Position numbers and translations under genes: made by a program. From positions 219,172,066 through 219,236,065 of the forward strand of contig NC_073313.1 in the NCBI RefSeq assembly GCF_027595985.1: a stretch of DNA of 64,000 nucleotides, read 5' to 3'. The notes below the pieces were generated by a model. The model made no database searches. It was not told the origin of the DNA and was given only the letters and a program-made list of their open reading frames with translations. Below are positions 1 through 11,169 of the stretch, piece after piece (position 1 is the first letter of the stretch; each line of letters opens with the position of its first letter). The DNA comes from Sorex araneus. Lineage: Eukaryota > Chordata > Mammalia > Eulipotyphla > Soricidae.

Positions 1-118
1 TGTGATATGGGTATAACTCAAATGTCCAACAATAGATGAATGGATAAAGGAGTTGTTGCATGTACACACAAAGGGTTACTATGCAGCTTTATGAAAAGAT
101 AAAATTTATCAGTTTACT
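1..118 (+). mobile_element. L1 fragment, distal ORF2 region
   Basis: The sequence carries the motif 'caatagatgaatggataaa' followed by 'actatgcagcttta'. This pair is typical of the end of L1 ORF2 (NxHxxMNGxxxxGxxTxxNTMQL-like region in mammalian L1). The copy is cut by the window edge, is diverged, and has no open frame. Confidence 0.6.
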
Positions 119-265
119 ACAACTTGAATGGAATTGTAAAGCAAAGGGAGAACAAATACAAAATAATTTTATTTACCTCAGGTACATATAGAGACAAAAC
201 CAGGGGATAGACAGTATGAACAGTGACAGCTCTGTCTTAGGTTAGAAGAATCACTGGAATGATAT

Positions 266-1409
266 TGTGTAAACACACAAAAAGGGAAAGGACCAGCGGG
301 GCTGTATTTCTCCTGCTGCCCGAGTTCAGTAGTCTCACGCCGCTTCCCCACCCTGGGGGAGGTTGATGGCGATGATGAGGCAGGCGAAGGAAGGAAGAAG
401 GCCAAATGGTTGCTCGATCAGTTTATTTTGTTCTCTCTCTCTGCTTCTCTCCCGGTTCTAGATCTCTCTCTCTGGATCTTCCTCTATCCCCTCTGTCTTC
501 TTCTTCCATCTCTCTGTCTCTTCTATCTCCCCTCAGTGCCCCACAGTCTCAGTTTATATAGCAAATTACATAAGGTGGTGACACAAAGGTGGGTTGAACA
601 TTAACAAATCAACAAATAAGGGTAAAACCATTTCTGGAGGAGATTAACAAAATCTCATCTAAGGAAATCTCATCTAAGGAGATTTGCTCAAGGGAAGGGG
701 TCCAAACAAGGGTGTGTCAGGGTGTGAGATAGTAATCTACTTAAATAGTTATAGTAAATCTACTTCTAATATTTCTAGCAATATCATTCTGTATGAGCAC
801 AGTAAGAAATACAAAGTTTGCTTCTTCCTGAGGACATCTCACTATATATTCCAGACCACAGTCCTCAGGCCAGGTTAATCTTCCTAACCCAACAGGGTCC
901 TAGTCTCGTCGTTACCTTTGGATCATGACAGCATTGTCAACTTGTAGTTGAGTATTGTGGCGCTTTGGCCTGGACCATTTCAATGCCAGGGTAACTCACA
1001 GCTTGCCCTGAGTCCATTCCGTCCCTCGTCAGGACCCTGCTTTTGGGGTGCTAGGAATTAAGGGCAACTGAGTTGAGAAAGCAGATGCCCAGGAGTAAAT
1101 ATTATTGGAGTCAATCAACTCCCAAGTTACAAGCATAATATTAACTGTCTTCCTGTGACCATACAGAAAGGACATTGCTTTAAGGTAAACTATGCAAAAG
1201 AACACTAACTTACAGTACAAGTTCAGAGTCCTTAGAAGGATCTGATCTTAGAAGATAACAGAATCTGATTAGGGAAAAGGTGATTAACTGGTTGGAAGGA
1301 GGGTGCAGAGAAGAGTTTACAGATAACCAAAGGAATGAAGTGTCTCCAGAGCACTTTAACCTAAACCTCTTGTGGCAAGGGAGGAAGGACAAACCAATGT
1401 TATCCTACA
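266..1409 (-). mobile_element. Solo LTR of an endogenous retrovirus-like element
   Basis: Read on the minus strand, the block starts TGTAGG and ends TACACA (TG...CA termini). It is flanked by the same 5-bp sequence GATAT at 261-265 and 1410-1414. Inside, on the minus strand, there is a TATATAA box near 553-560 and, about 130 bp downstream, an AATAAA signal at 422-427; the segment between them (R-like) is CT-rich on the plus strand. This order of long U3, TATA, R, polyA signal and U5 is standard LTR architecture. No internal gag/pol/env sequence is next to it, so it is a solo LTR. A 5-bp TSD is usual for ERV-L/MaLR type elements, but I do not recognise the family. Confidence 0.7.
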
Positions 1410-1418
1410 GATATTACA

Positions 1419-1556
1419 ACAGGAAAAGCGTTCACCTTACATGCAGCTGACCAGGATTCAATCCCTGACATTCTATATGCTCCCCCGAACACAACCAGTA
1501 ATAATTCCTTAGTGTAAAGTCAGGAGTATAAGCACTGCCAGGTGTAACCTGATAAT
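1419..1556 (+). mobile_element. Old SOR-type SINE
   Basis: Recognisable pieces of the short SINE are present in order: 'gcgttcaccttacatgcagctgacc', a degraded box B ('ggattcaatccc'), 'cccccgaacacaaccagtaataattcc' and 'aagtcaggagtataagc'. The head is lost and substitutions are many, so this is an ancient copy lying just beyond the LTR. Confidence 0.55.
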
Positions 1557-1559
1557 GAC

Positions 1560-2095
1560 CATCACCCCCCCTTCCCGGAAATAAAGTCATAATAACAAGC
1601 AGGGGGTTAGGATCAGAAGGAATAAAGAGCAGAGCTGGAAGTTACTTAAAGATGATGGTGGAGGGTATTGGGAACTTCCATGATGGTCAGGGGCTGTAAG
1701 TGTAAATAGTAATAATGAATAAAGTAAGACAAGTAGTGGCAAAAATACATTGGTTTGCAATCTCAACACTAATGTGTCATGTCTTGATTAAGTTAGCAAT
1801 ATTTAGGATATAAAATTATGCCTGTAATGATTTTTATCTTAAAGCTATTTTTTGAGGATAATTTCTCAATCCCCTCACAAAAAAAACACCAGAAAAAAAG
1901 TTCTAAGCAATTAATTAATCACTGACACAGCATACACAGACAATATTTGAACAGAATGGTATAAAACTAAAACCAAAGATTCTGAAGTCTGCCAAAGTTA
2001 GTGTGAACACCACCTCTACGTTCTCTGCTCTGGTTGTAAGATATAAACAGTCCCCTAATACTTCTTTCACTGAGTGAGTGTCAAAAGATCGACAA
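1560..2095. other. Unassigned AT-rich sequence
   Basis: No gene or clear repeat. A phrase near 1650-1700 ('ggagggtattgggaac') faintly recalls the L1-type 3' tail seen elsewhere in the window, too weakly to call. Confidence 0.4.
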
Positions 2096-2100
2096 GTATA

Positions 2101-2258
2101 GGGACTGGAGGAATAGCACAGTGGGTAGGGTGTTTGTTGGGTTTGATTCCCAGCATCCCATATGGTTCCCTGAGCACCACCAGGAGTAATTGCTGAGTGC
2201 ATAAGCCAGGAGTAAGCCCTGTGCATCGCCAGATGTGACCCAAAATGAAAAAAAATCA
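2101..2258 (+). mobile_element. SOR-type SINE, short form
   Basis: Head 'gggactggaggaatagcacagtggg', box B 'ggtttgattcc', body 'catcccatatggttccctgagcaccaccaggagtaa' and tail 'gtgacccaaaatgaaaaaaaa'. A short internal deletion removes bases between the leader and box B ('tttgttggg'). Confidence 0.88.
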
Positions 2259-2346
2259 ACTAGTATAGCCTTCTTAAAAAAATGAATTTTAAACATTGCA
2301 AAGAAGAAAAATAGAAGGCATCAGTCTAAGTGTCTGGAAGAGAAAG

Positions 2347-2522
2347 AAAAAAAATAGTCTTTGGGCCACACCATACTGTAAGCTTAAGGCTTACTCTTGC
2401 TTCTGTGCTCATGAATCATTCCTGGCAGGTCATGTGGAAGCAGCTGCAGTGCTGGGGTTCAAACCCAGGTTGGCAGAGTGCAAGGCAACCTTAGCCACTG
2501 TAGTGTCTCTCCCACCCATCTG
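2347..2522 (-). mobile_element. Diverged SOR-type SINE, short form
   Basis: Reads in reverse as A-tail, 'tttgggccacacc', a degraded box B complement 'ggttcaaaccc', then the head complement 'tagtgtctctcccaccc'. Much more diverged than the neighbouring copy at 2101. Confidence 0.6.
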
Positions 2523-3037
2523 GGAAAATATTAAGTGAGCAATGTTTTTTTTTTTTTAATAAAGGATGTTGTAGTAGATCTGACTAGCTTCATGTTCTTC
2601 AGAGTCTTTGACATTTAATGGGTAGAGAGGGTTCAGTTGGATCACATCCTGTCCATTTGAGTAGTTCTGATGCACTTCTGTCTTTTTATTTAATTTTCTC
2701 TCAAACCTGTCTAGTAGGACAAAGGGTGGGAAGAAAGAAAGCAGAGGAGATGTGGAGGTGGGGAGAAAAAAATAAAACATACCACTTTTAGCCACAGATA
2801 CATGCAATACATGCAAATATGCAAATGTGTGAGTACCTGGATATTAAAGGGAAGAGAAGAAAAGTGAAAGGGCAAGAAGCTCTTAAATCAGCTCAAAGTT
2901 CTCTTAAATCAGGGAACAAAGCACAAAGATATATGGAAAAGAGAAAGTCAGATGTAGGGTCCCAGTTTATATGTATATAATGGGGATTGTAATCAGTACT
3001 GTTTGCAATTACTAAGATTTCTACTAATACCTATCAA

Positions 3038-3432
3038 AACCCACAACCTGCCCCAGGTGCCGTGTAATCCTATCAATGGCCAAGATCCAGAGACTATAAA
3101 ACAAAGCTCCCGGAAGCGCACAGCCACATTTGCAGCCCCTCGACCTCTTATTGTCTAGTTCTCCCTCTCGGAGAACCCGGAAAGCTACAGAGTATCCTGC
3201 CCATTCAGCAGAGCCTGGCAAGCTCCCAGTGGCATATTCCATATGCCAAAAATAGTAACAATGATGGGTCTCATTCCCCTGACCCTGAAAGAGTCCCCAA
3301 TGTGGCACCTTTGGGAAGGACGAGTAAATAGAGGTTTTAGCCTTACAAAAATCTCAGGGCTAGGGCGAATGGAGACATTACTGAGACCACTCGAGCAGAT
3401 TGATGATCAACAGGATGACAGTGATGCAGTGA
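3038..3432 (+). mobile_element. Non-autonomous RTE-derived element, TSD-bounded (395 bp)
   Basis: Bounded by a 15-bp identical target-site duplication 'actaatacctatcaa' (3023-3037 and 3434-3448), so both ends are defined. In order it holds: 'ccgtgtaatcctatcaatgg'; a TATAAAA stretch at about 3095 ('agagactataaaacaaagctcc'-like); the 'gagaacccggaaagctac...gcctggcaagctccc' body shared with long SINEs; a segment 'gggtctcattcccctgaccctgaaa'; and the tail encoding ...RPLEQIDDQQDDSDAV in frame, which is the C-terminal end of the RTE at 36316-37915. Unlike the long SINEs it has no tRNA-type head. It matches the longer copy at 43499-44492 on the other strand along its whole length. Confidence 0.82.
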
Positions 3433-3470
3433 TACTAATACCTATCAACATTCTAAAATACTAATAATAG

Positions 3471-3643
3471 TTTTTTGCTTTTTGGATCATACCCAGTCAT
3501 GCTCAGGGGTTACTCCTAAATCTGCACTCTCAGAAATTACTCCAGGTGGTGCTGAGGAAGGCCGTATGGGATGCAGAGGATCGAACCTGGGTCGGTCAAG
3601 TGTAAGGCAAATGCCCTACCCACTGTACTATCGCTTCGACCCA
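3471..3643 (-). mobile_element. SOR-type SINE, short form
   Basis: Reverse-oriented copy starting with the tail complement 'ttttttgctttttggatcatacccag' and ending at the head complement 'tactatcgcttcgaccca'. Box B complement 'ggatcgaacctggg' is well kept. It lies about 20 bp downstream of the RTE-derived element's right TSD. Confidence 0.87.
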
Positions 3644-3644
3644 T

Positions 3645-4085
3645 AAAATAATTATTATTACAAGTGTAAAGCAAATATTAAAAGAACTGTATATGCTAGT
3701 AGAGCTCAAGCAGAAATATAGGCTCAAAATATGTAACAAATTTTAAATTAAATCACCATACACAACTCATTGAATATGACAAAATCAGAATAGTAAATGG
3801 TTTTGAGAACTTTCTTTAGAAATTCTATTGTATTCTCTTATCTCATTTTGCAAAGATCTGAAAAAGTTATCAAATTGAAATATATAAGTAAACATGCCTT
3901 TGTGAAATTCAATAAAATACTTTCAAGAGGGGAAATATTATACTATGTACATAATATAACTTAAAGCTAGAATTGTAATATTAACTTCTTAGCTTTTAAT
4001 TTTGGAAAGAAAAAAGAGAATGTGTACTTTGTTGGAGAAAAATTCTTAATAGTTATATCTTAATTGGTTAAAAAAAATTATGGTA
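3645..4085. other. AT-rich unique-looking sequence
   Basis: No open frame or repeat recognised. Confidence 0.4.
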
Positions 4086-4087
4086 CC

Positions 4088-4238
4088 AGAGAAAACGTAT
4101 AATGAATAGGGTATTTATTTTTCACACAGCTGACTCTGGTTCAATCCCTGGAACCACATATGGTCCCTTGAGCCATGCTAGGGGTGATCCCTGACTAAAC
4201 CTTGAGCACAGCCAGTTATGAGCCTCCGACTGCTAAAA
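4088..4238 (+). mobile_element. Old SOR-type SINE, head missing
   Basis: Retains 'cagctgactctggttcaatccctgg', 'catatggtcccttgagccatgctaggggtgatccctga' and 'cttgagcacagccagttatgagcc', followed by an A-rich tail. The first part is replaced by unrelated AT-rich sequence. Confidence 0.55.
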
Positions 4239-4239
4239 A

Positions 4240-6352
4240 ATACACACATATATATGTGAAAAAATAAAACTAGGGCATATTTAAAAAAACAAACACACAT
4301 AGCATCTAGTAATTATATAAAAATTTAGATTCATTTTATTATAAAATTTTATGAGTCATATTTTCTTGTTTATAACTTCATGAAAGGCAACATTTATTAT
4401 ATTTACTTGAAAAAGAATGATACTTTTGTTACTCTTCTTGGTAATCTTTAATCAATAGAAAATGGCCATGATATAACAAAATAGAAAAATCAATATATAG
4501 ATAAATTTATCAATGTGTGTGTTTCAAACTTAAGTCAAAATCTTAAGGTCAACTAAAGCAAAAAGGAAAAAAAAGAAAATAATTATAGAAGTAGTAATAT
4601 GATACTGCCATCTCATGGCTAAATATTCATAAAATAAGAAGTTGGTTTTATAAATTCAATTGTCCAAACCTCTAGATAGATCAGAAAATTTTCTAATTTT
4701 ACTATATTTAGAGTAAACTTGAGGCATTTTTTAATGCCAAAATCTAAATGTTTGTTTTTATTACTACAGCCTATTCTTACCAGACATTGAATTTTAAGTT
4801 GGTAGATCGTTGTGTATACATATACTGAAAAAATTGTTAAGCCAGTTTTTGTGGTTATCATGGTTTTAAGTGAGACATTTAATGCTTTTGACATTGATAT
4901 TCTCTTTTAAGAAATGTATCTTTTCTCATTGATTAAAACACTTTTTCTTTGTCTTTGATTTTAAGAAATTTTATTATGATGAACATTGCTGTGAATTTTT
5001 CTGAGGATTTTAATTATCTAGACTATTTCTTGAATGTCTGAAATTATGGAATTTCCCAGATGAGAAAATTTTAGTAATTAAAGCTAAAAGTACATTTTTT
5101 GATACTATCTCCTCTTTTCAGTTAGAAATCTGATAAGTTTGATGAAAAATAATCCTCAAGTTTCATTGAGATATTACACATAATATTAACACATTTTTTC
5201 GTTGCACAAACTATGTATTCTCTTTATTATTTTTCATTTATTAATTAATTTCATAAATTCTATGCTCTACTTGATTCTTGAGTCTACCCACTGAATTTTT
5301 GTTTCAATTGCTGTATTTTATTTTTATCCTCATTTATTTTTAATTTTTCTTATCATCTTAGTAGTTTATATACTTTAAATTACATTTAATTAATACATTT
5401 AGTTAAATAAAGGAAACACATGATTGTTAGAGCATTTTTATGATACTATGAAATAATTGTAAGATAATTTCAATATTTGATTTGTATTATCTATTATGTT
5501 TATCATTATTCTCATATTTTCCAATTTTTGTGCAAATGATTTTTAATTATACACTAAGCACTTGTTATATCATATTGGTTTGTCTTAAAACAACAACAAT
5601 AAAACTGGACTTCTTCCAGGTAAATTGCAGATCAAGAGTCTAGAAGATGTGTAATTGAAACTTTCACTTAGTTCTCTCTACTCCAATTCATCCAAAACAG
5701 AGCACAGCTTCAAATGACTCACTGTAAAAAGATATAAACTTATCTCCCCATTAGTCTAGCTAACACATTCCTTGTAAAAGGAGAGGCTGGCTGAATTCAG
5801 AGTCATGCAATGAAAGTACTTATGAGGATATTCAAAGGTTACACTTATACAATACAGTAAACACAACAATGACAAAACCAAAGGAAACTTCCTGCACAGG
5901 CATAACTGGTTACTTGTATATAAATATCATCAAAGCAAGCAAATATTCTCTTCACTGTTAAAATAAGATGTCAGATGCTGTTGATCTTTCCATTAGTTAT
6001 TAACTATTCTAAAATTAGTCTATCTTTGCATTTGCATTTGTCTCTTTGTTTTGTTTGTGGATTGATACCCTAATATTAATATAAAATTTCAATAAACAGA
6101 AGTTCAAGAGTCATCTGATTATCAGGGATTATTATCTACTGGGTCACAATATAGCAAAAAAGAATGCAATTATGCATAATATTGATCAAAGAGGACAAAT
6201 GTAGAACAGCAAGATACTTTGTTTTAAAATTGCCATCAGTCAATTATAGTACATTAATCTAAAAGCAGATGGTATTTCAGTCAGGGTTAGTTTTTCAACA
6301 AGTATTAGTATGCAAGGATTTTTATAATATAGAGTAGTAGCATGAAATAAAC
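4240..6352. other. AT-rich sequence without a recognised feature
   Basis: About 2.1 kb, very AT-rich, with a tiny TA run near 4245-4258. The short frames present (such as about 91 codons at 4619-4894, minus) have low-complexity AT-driven composition and no domain I recognise. Confidence 0.45.
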
Positions 6353-6364
6353 CCAGTGTAGTAT

Positions 6365-6735
6365 CACTGTATCACTGTATCACTGTCATCCTGTATCCCT
6401 GTGATAGCGTAGCCCAGTGGTATCTGTTTGCTCCAGGAACATGAAGAGCACATAACTTAATTAATTAAAATAAAGATTTGGGTGGAGGAGGCCCAGTCCC
6501 AGTCCGAGCAGGCTTGGAGATCTCAGCCATGGGTCCCCCATACCTGGGTTCCTCTGTCGGTTCCTTTATGGGTGAGGCTTATTCAAGCATGTGGAGAGTG
6601 GCCTTGAGCATAAATGTGGCTGGGTTCTGGAGGTTTTCGGCTGCCAGGGCACTACTTGGGGCTGGAGGGGAAACTCAACCTGTCCCGCTCTGAGAGAGGC
6701 CATGTGAAGACAGCCTGACACGGGGGCAGAAGATT
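6365..6735 (-). mobile_element. Non-autonomous RTE-derived element, TSD-bounded (371 bp)
   Basis: Flanked by a 12-bp identical duplication 'ccagtgtagtat' (6353-6364 and 6736-6747). On the minus strand the 5' part (6480-6672) is a GC-richer module that also occurs at 44023-44212 ('gtggagagtggccttgagca' is identical in both). The 3' part (6365-6466) matches the 3' end of the RTE at 36393-36468 ('tagccca-tggt-tctg', 'gaagagc') and ends in repeated 'acagtgat'. Compared with 43499-44492 the middle is missing. The short frame at 6478-6693 on the plus strand is only a shadow of this element. Confidence 0.82.
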
Positions 6736-6749
6736 CCAGTGTAGTATAT

Positions 6750-7365
6750 GTATTTAAATTGTGTTCTCACATATGAAACACCTTAAATATTTAAATAAAA
6801 TTAACCTGAACCTAATGATACAGAATTATATTTGTAACCTCTTGTCTATCCTTAGCACCATAGTCCCTGGAGAGAAGAAATAGATAAATTTTTATTGGAT
6901 ATTTTTAGCCAGATGGCAATTAAATAGTCAGATTTTTGGATGAGTGCTAAAACATCTGTTGTCAGTATTGCTCCGCTTAAAAGAATTCAGTTTGTTGCTA
7001 GAGAGAGAGAAGTTATCCTTCTATGAAATGTCTTCCATAGTTGAGATTTATGCTACTACATCTTCTAAGGATTAAGTAGAATCAGTATTACCCATATTAA
7101 AATGCACATATGCATTTACAAATTTTTACATTATGCCAGATGGTCATTGATTACATTTCTGTGCAAAATGGCAATAACTCTTTATGTTGTCTCCAATGTA
7201 AATGCTAATATAGAACATGTTATATCAGCCACTGCAGATTAATAGTTAAAATAGTACAGAAAAAGCTAAAAACCAGTTATGCTAATATTACCATTTAACA
7301 ATTATTTTCAACAAAATTAATATTTACATATTTAAATAAACAATTAAAAAGAACTATTGACAAAA
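6750..7365. other. AT-rich unassigned sequence
   Basis: Nothing recognised. Confidence 0.4.
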
Positions 7366-7367
7366 TA

Positions 7368-7530
7368 CTGTTGTGGATGGAGAGGTAACACAGCAAGTGG
7401 GGTGCCTGCATTACACACTGAGGACTCAGGTTTTACCCTCCACATCCCTCCTCCTAATCCCACTAGGATTAGTTCTTGAGTGAAAGAGTAACTTTTGAGC
7501 ATAGCCAGGAGTGGACAAAAATGAAATGTC
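7368..7530 (+). mobile_element. Diverged SOR-type SINE
   Basis: The pattern 'ggatggagaggtaacacagcaagtggggtgcctgca', then 'ccactaggattagttcttgagtgaaagag' and 'gagcatagccaggagt', keeps the module order of the short SINE but with many changes and a lost box B. Confidence 0.5.
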
Positions 7531-7737
7531 ATCTTTATATGCAAATATTTATTTCCAACATTCTGTTGACATGGGCACAACAAAGAAGACAATTCATGAA
7601 ACTACTGGAATATTTCTGTGTCCACTGAGATAGACCCTTCCACTTCTCTCTATACCATGGAAATATCCTGACCTCAAAAGGAAGAAGAATATATTATGTA
7701 AAAAGAAAAGAAAATCAATGTAGGAATCTTTAATTTT

Positions 7738-8730
7738 TTTTTGATTTGTGTGCTTTATTTTTTTTTCTTTAATTTATTTTATTGAATCACCAAGTGGAAA
7801 GTTACAAAGTTCTCAGGCTTATATCTCAGTTATACAATGCTCAAACACCCATCCCTTCACCAGTGCCCATATTCCACCACCAATAAAAACAAAAACAAAA
7901 CAAAAACAAAACAGTATACATCCCACCCCTCACCCCCCAGCCCCCGTCCCCGTGCGTGAGTGATAATTTCACTTCCTTTTCCCTTTACCTTGATTACATT
8001 CCAGATTTCAACACACAAGTCACTATTGTTGTTAGAGTTTCAAAACAGACTCACTATTTTTGTTGGAATTTATCCCCCAAGAATACAGCTCTATTGACAA
8101 GGAAATATTTGATAATAAGTTTTCCACTGATGAGAATGAAGAGATAAAATGTCCGCGGCTGCGCGGCTTACAATTTCTGTATTATGGTAATTAAGTCCGC
8201 GGAGATTTAAGTTGGAAAATGAATTAATTTCCCTTCCTGGAACAGCATGTAGCAAAAGCTTAGTTCACAGTCTCCATATATGGGTGCAAGCACTTGCTGG
8301 AACCCCAAATCCTAAAGCTGTCTCTGGTTCCCGCTCGTTCCACATCCACCGGCTGTGCAGAGGCATGGGCACCCGTGCCGAAACTCGGCCGGAGCCGAGC
8401 ACCGGCCCCGGCTGGGACTGCCCCGGTATCCCGCGGCTATTTCAAGTTCAAAGCACATTTTTTTTTTCCGCGCCAAAAGTTCATACCTTCTCAAAGGACC
8501 CACAAAATGTCGGACACCACGCCTTCTCCCGGAGGGGAGAGAGACCAAGAAGGAAGGTTATTTCCTTCGTTAGCCAGCGTGGGGCAAAAGCTTAGTTCAC
8601 AGTCTCCATACATGGGTGCAAGCACTTGCTGGAACCCCAAATCATAAAGCTGTCTCTGGTTCCCACTCGTTCCACATCCACCGGCTGTGCAGAGGCATGG
8701 CCACCCGGGCCGAAACTCGGCCGGAGCCCA
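7738..8730 (-). mobile_element. Retroposon with CpG-rich tandem 5' region and L1-type 3' tail (about 1 kb)
   Basis: On the minus strand it begins in the CpG-rich part (about 8730), runs through two 332-bp-period monomers, then an AT-rich middle, a G-rich tract (complement of 7920-7950) and the phrase 'gggcactggtgaagggatgg'. It ends with 'gattcaataaaata' and an A-rich tail at 7740-7790. The end is the same kind as the L1-type 3' tail copies elsewhere in the window. An imperfect duplication flanks it: 'ggaatctttaattt' at 7723-7736 and 'gggatctttaaattt' at 8731-8745. It has no RT coding sequence, so it looks like an internally deleted L1 (5' UTR joined to 3' UTR) or an independent non-autonomous element. 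Short frames here (for example 8212-8595 plus) are probably shadows created by the GC-rich composition. Confidence 0.65.
8252..8728. repeat. Direct repeat: 145-bp monomer segment repeated at 332-bp period
   Basis: 8252-8396 and 8584-8728 align without gaps and differ at only a handful of positions, starting 'gcaaaagcttagttcacag' and ending 'cggccggagcc'. The intervening 187 bp includes a CpG-rich stretch. Tandem promoter monomers of this kind are known for the 5' UTRs of some mammalian L1 families such as mouse; that comparison is inference here. Confidence 0.85.
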
Positions 8731-8769
8731 GGGATCTTTAAATTTGAGGATGAAACAGTCAGCTCTTTG

Positions 8770-10370
8770 TGTTTTCTCTTTGCCTCTGCCCTAATAAAAC
8801 AAAAATAGAAGACAACATCATAAAACATTTCTTGCTCTCAATAGAGGATGCTATCTCTAAACCTAATATGGCATAGGCTGATTTCAAATCAAACCAAAAA
8901 TCCATGAATCACAAACACAAAAAAAATTGAGGGGGCTGCAAGCTGGACAAGACCAAATACAGAGTACAATGAGGAGGAAAATAAAAGAAAAATAAAATAT
9001 AAAATTCCTAATCATAAAATAATGGCACTAGGAAGAGGGGAAAAAGATTTGACAAATTTTGAAAAACTACAGTCTACATAAGCTATAAATTTCATGTATC
9101 AGATTATTTAAAAAGAACAGGATTGTAATGAAAGCAGAACTTTGAGTGAGTCATCATCAAAGAACATATGCAATTGTCTAATAAATATATAAAAGATTCA
9201 GTGCCCGGGAGTTAATTCTCCCCGTAATCAGAAACGCAAACAGTAAAATAAGCACACACCACAATTATTGATTCCATGACTTTGAAAGTAATTTTATTAT
9301 AATGAGCTACAAAACTCAATAATAAACTGTTTCACATACATAATTTGTTTTAGCTCTATAAAGTACTACTTAAAGCTATGTTAGCTGTCATTAAAATAAA
9401 TTCATTTGAATTTTAAATGTATATTTCTATAAAATTTTCAAGGTATGTTTCTTCAAGAGAAAACAATAAATTATTTTTGTCTTTGCTAGATGAATTCTGA
9501 TAAAATTGACTTGAGATGAAAAACCACAATCTTATTTTGGGCTCAACACCTTGTAGAAATAGACTCTAGCATCATAGGTATTTTCTTTCCATAAAGAAAT
9601 TGTAACTGAATAGCTATAGCTTCCAATTAGTAACATAAATTCAATAATAGAAAATTGATATCATAGATGAATTGTTCTGAACTGAAAGTACCAATTGCTT
9701 AAAAGCTTTCACTGAATACTTTTGAAGAATGGCATATATAATTAAATTTCAGTGTCAGGAAAAGAAACCTTTTAAATGCTTTTATTATTGTGATAACTAT
9801 ACATTTTCAAAAGGAATACAGTATCAAACTTTGTAGTAACATTTCTAATTTTTTTCTCACTCCTAGCAGCATTGTCAAATTATAGTTAATAATCCATTTG
9901 AATCCTTCAAATTATAGAGGGAATGCTGTAAGTTAATGTACTTCATTACCTTTTTAAACATTTCTTAAGTAGTATTTCTAAGTTTTCAAAAGAAAAAAAT
10001 GTGTTTCAGTTACTTCAAAAGAAACTTTATATTCAACTTTACCAGATATAGAGGATAATTTTTTAAAAATAGACTTGATGTGAAGACCAAGCACTATATA
10101 TATATAATTCAATTTAATTCAGGCAAAGTTTATTTAAGAAAAAATGAGAATGTTACATTTTGGGGACACAAAATATGATGTGAAATAGTGTCAAATTTTC
10201 CCTCTCTTCTATTATCCACTTCATTGGACAATACATTTTTTTAATAAGATAACATTTTTCTAATCTCATGGTTATTCCTATTACATGAGAAGACCTCTCT
10301 GCACTTTCTAACCTCTTTGCAACTTCATAGAATTGTGCTTTAATAGTGATCAATTCATAGTTACAGGAGG
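8770..10370. other. AT-rich sequence without a recognised feature
   Basis: About 1.6 kb. No coding signal; one short local GC patch near 9200-9230 ('gcccgggagttaattctcc'). Confidence 0.4.
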
Positions 10371-10386
10371 AAAAGAATTCATGATC

Positions 10387-10565
10387 TTGGGGCTGGAATT
10401 ATAGCACAGAGGGTAGGGCGTTTGCCTTGCACACGGCCAACCCAGCTTTGATTCCCAGCATCACGTATGGTCCCCTGAGGACCGCCAGGTGTAATTAGTG
10501 AGTGCAGAGCTAGGAGTCACCCCTGTGCATCGCCGAGTGTGACCCAAAATGAAAAAAAAGGAAAG
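10387..10565 (+). mobile_element. Well-preserved SOR-type SINE, short form
   Basis: Best plus-strand reference copy. It is flanked by a perfect 15-bp TSD 'aaagaattcatgatc' (10372-10386, 10566-10580). Structure: leader and box A region 'tagcacagagggtagggcg'; box B-like 'gctttgattcc' (one change from GGTTCGATTCC); body 'catcacgtatggtcccctgag' and 'gtgcagagctaggagtcacccctgtgcatcgcc'; tail 'gtgacccaaaatgaaaaaaaa'. The tRNA-like Pol III boxes, A-rich end and long TSD indicate L1-driven retroposition. Confidence 0.95.
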
Positions 10566-10696
10566 AAAGAATTCATGATCCTTAATTGAAAGCTTTCTAG
10601 CCATGTAGGCTTTGCACTGGTAGAGGCACAAGACAGAAAATAAGATTGCTGAAGGTAGACCATGAACCTGAACTCCCTATAAAACTGTCAAAGTCA

Positions 10697-10917
10697 GCAG
10701 GGTAGGGTGATGAGGGTTTGGATGGGGGTGGGGGAAGGGATACTGGGAACATTGGGGCAGGAGAATGGGCACTGGTGGAGGGCCGTAAACGATCACTGTA
10801 TGACTGAAATGTAAACATGAAAGTAAGTTCATAAGTTTGTAACTGTACCTCATGATGATTCACTAATAAAAAAATTTAAAAATAAGTTAATGAATAAATT
10901 AAAATAAATAAATAAAT
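10697..10917 (+). mobile_element. 5'-truncated L1-type 3' tail with TSD
   Basis: Flanked by 'aaaactgtcaaagtca' (10681-10696) and 'aaaaccgttaaagtca' (10918-10933), a 16-bp duplication with two differences. The insert starts in a G-rich tract, has 'gggatactgggaacattgg', 'gggcactggtggagggc', 'gtatgactgaaa' and 'gattcactaataaaaaa', and ends A-rich. The G-rich tract followed by a polyA signal is the usual form of an L1 3' UTR. The 88-codon minus-strand frame here is a shadow. Confidence 0.77.
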
Positions 10918-11169
10918 AAAACCGTTAAAGTCACTATACTAACAGAGGTGGAGTGATAGCCTGAAAAATATAGATTTCTCAGTTCAACTAGAACATGTTC
11001 TGGGCATATACAAGTTATTGATTTAATCTAATAAGTAATCAATATATTTTGAAATACTAATATGTCCCATGAACGAAAATACATTGTGGAAATATATTTC
11101 GATTTTCAACTCAGACTACTGCACACAAGTAAGTTTTCACTGAGAAAAATTTCAAAGAAAAAACTCTAG

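Noticed and set aside
8212..8647. 127- and 117-codon frames in GC-rich DNA
   Set aside because: They overlap in different frames over the tandem CpG-rich monomers of a retroposon and repeat with the monomer; no domain recognised.
10081..10110. Short TATATA stretch as promoter
   Set aside because: AT-rich background makes such strings common and no transcript context supports it.
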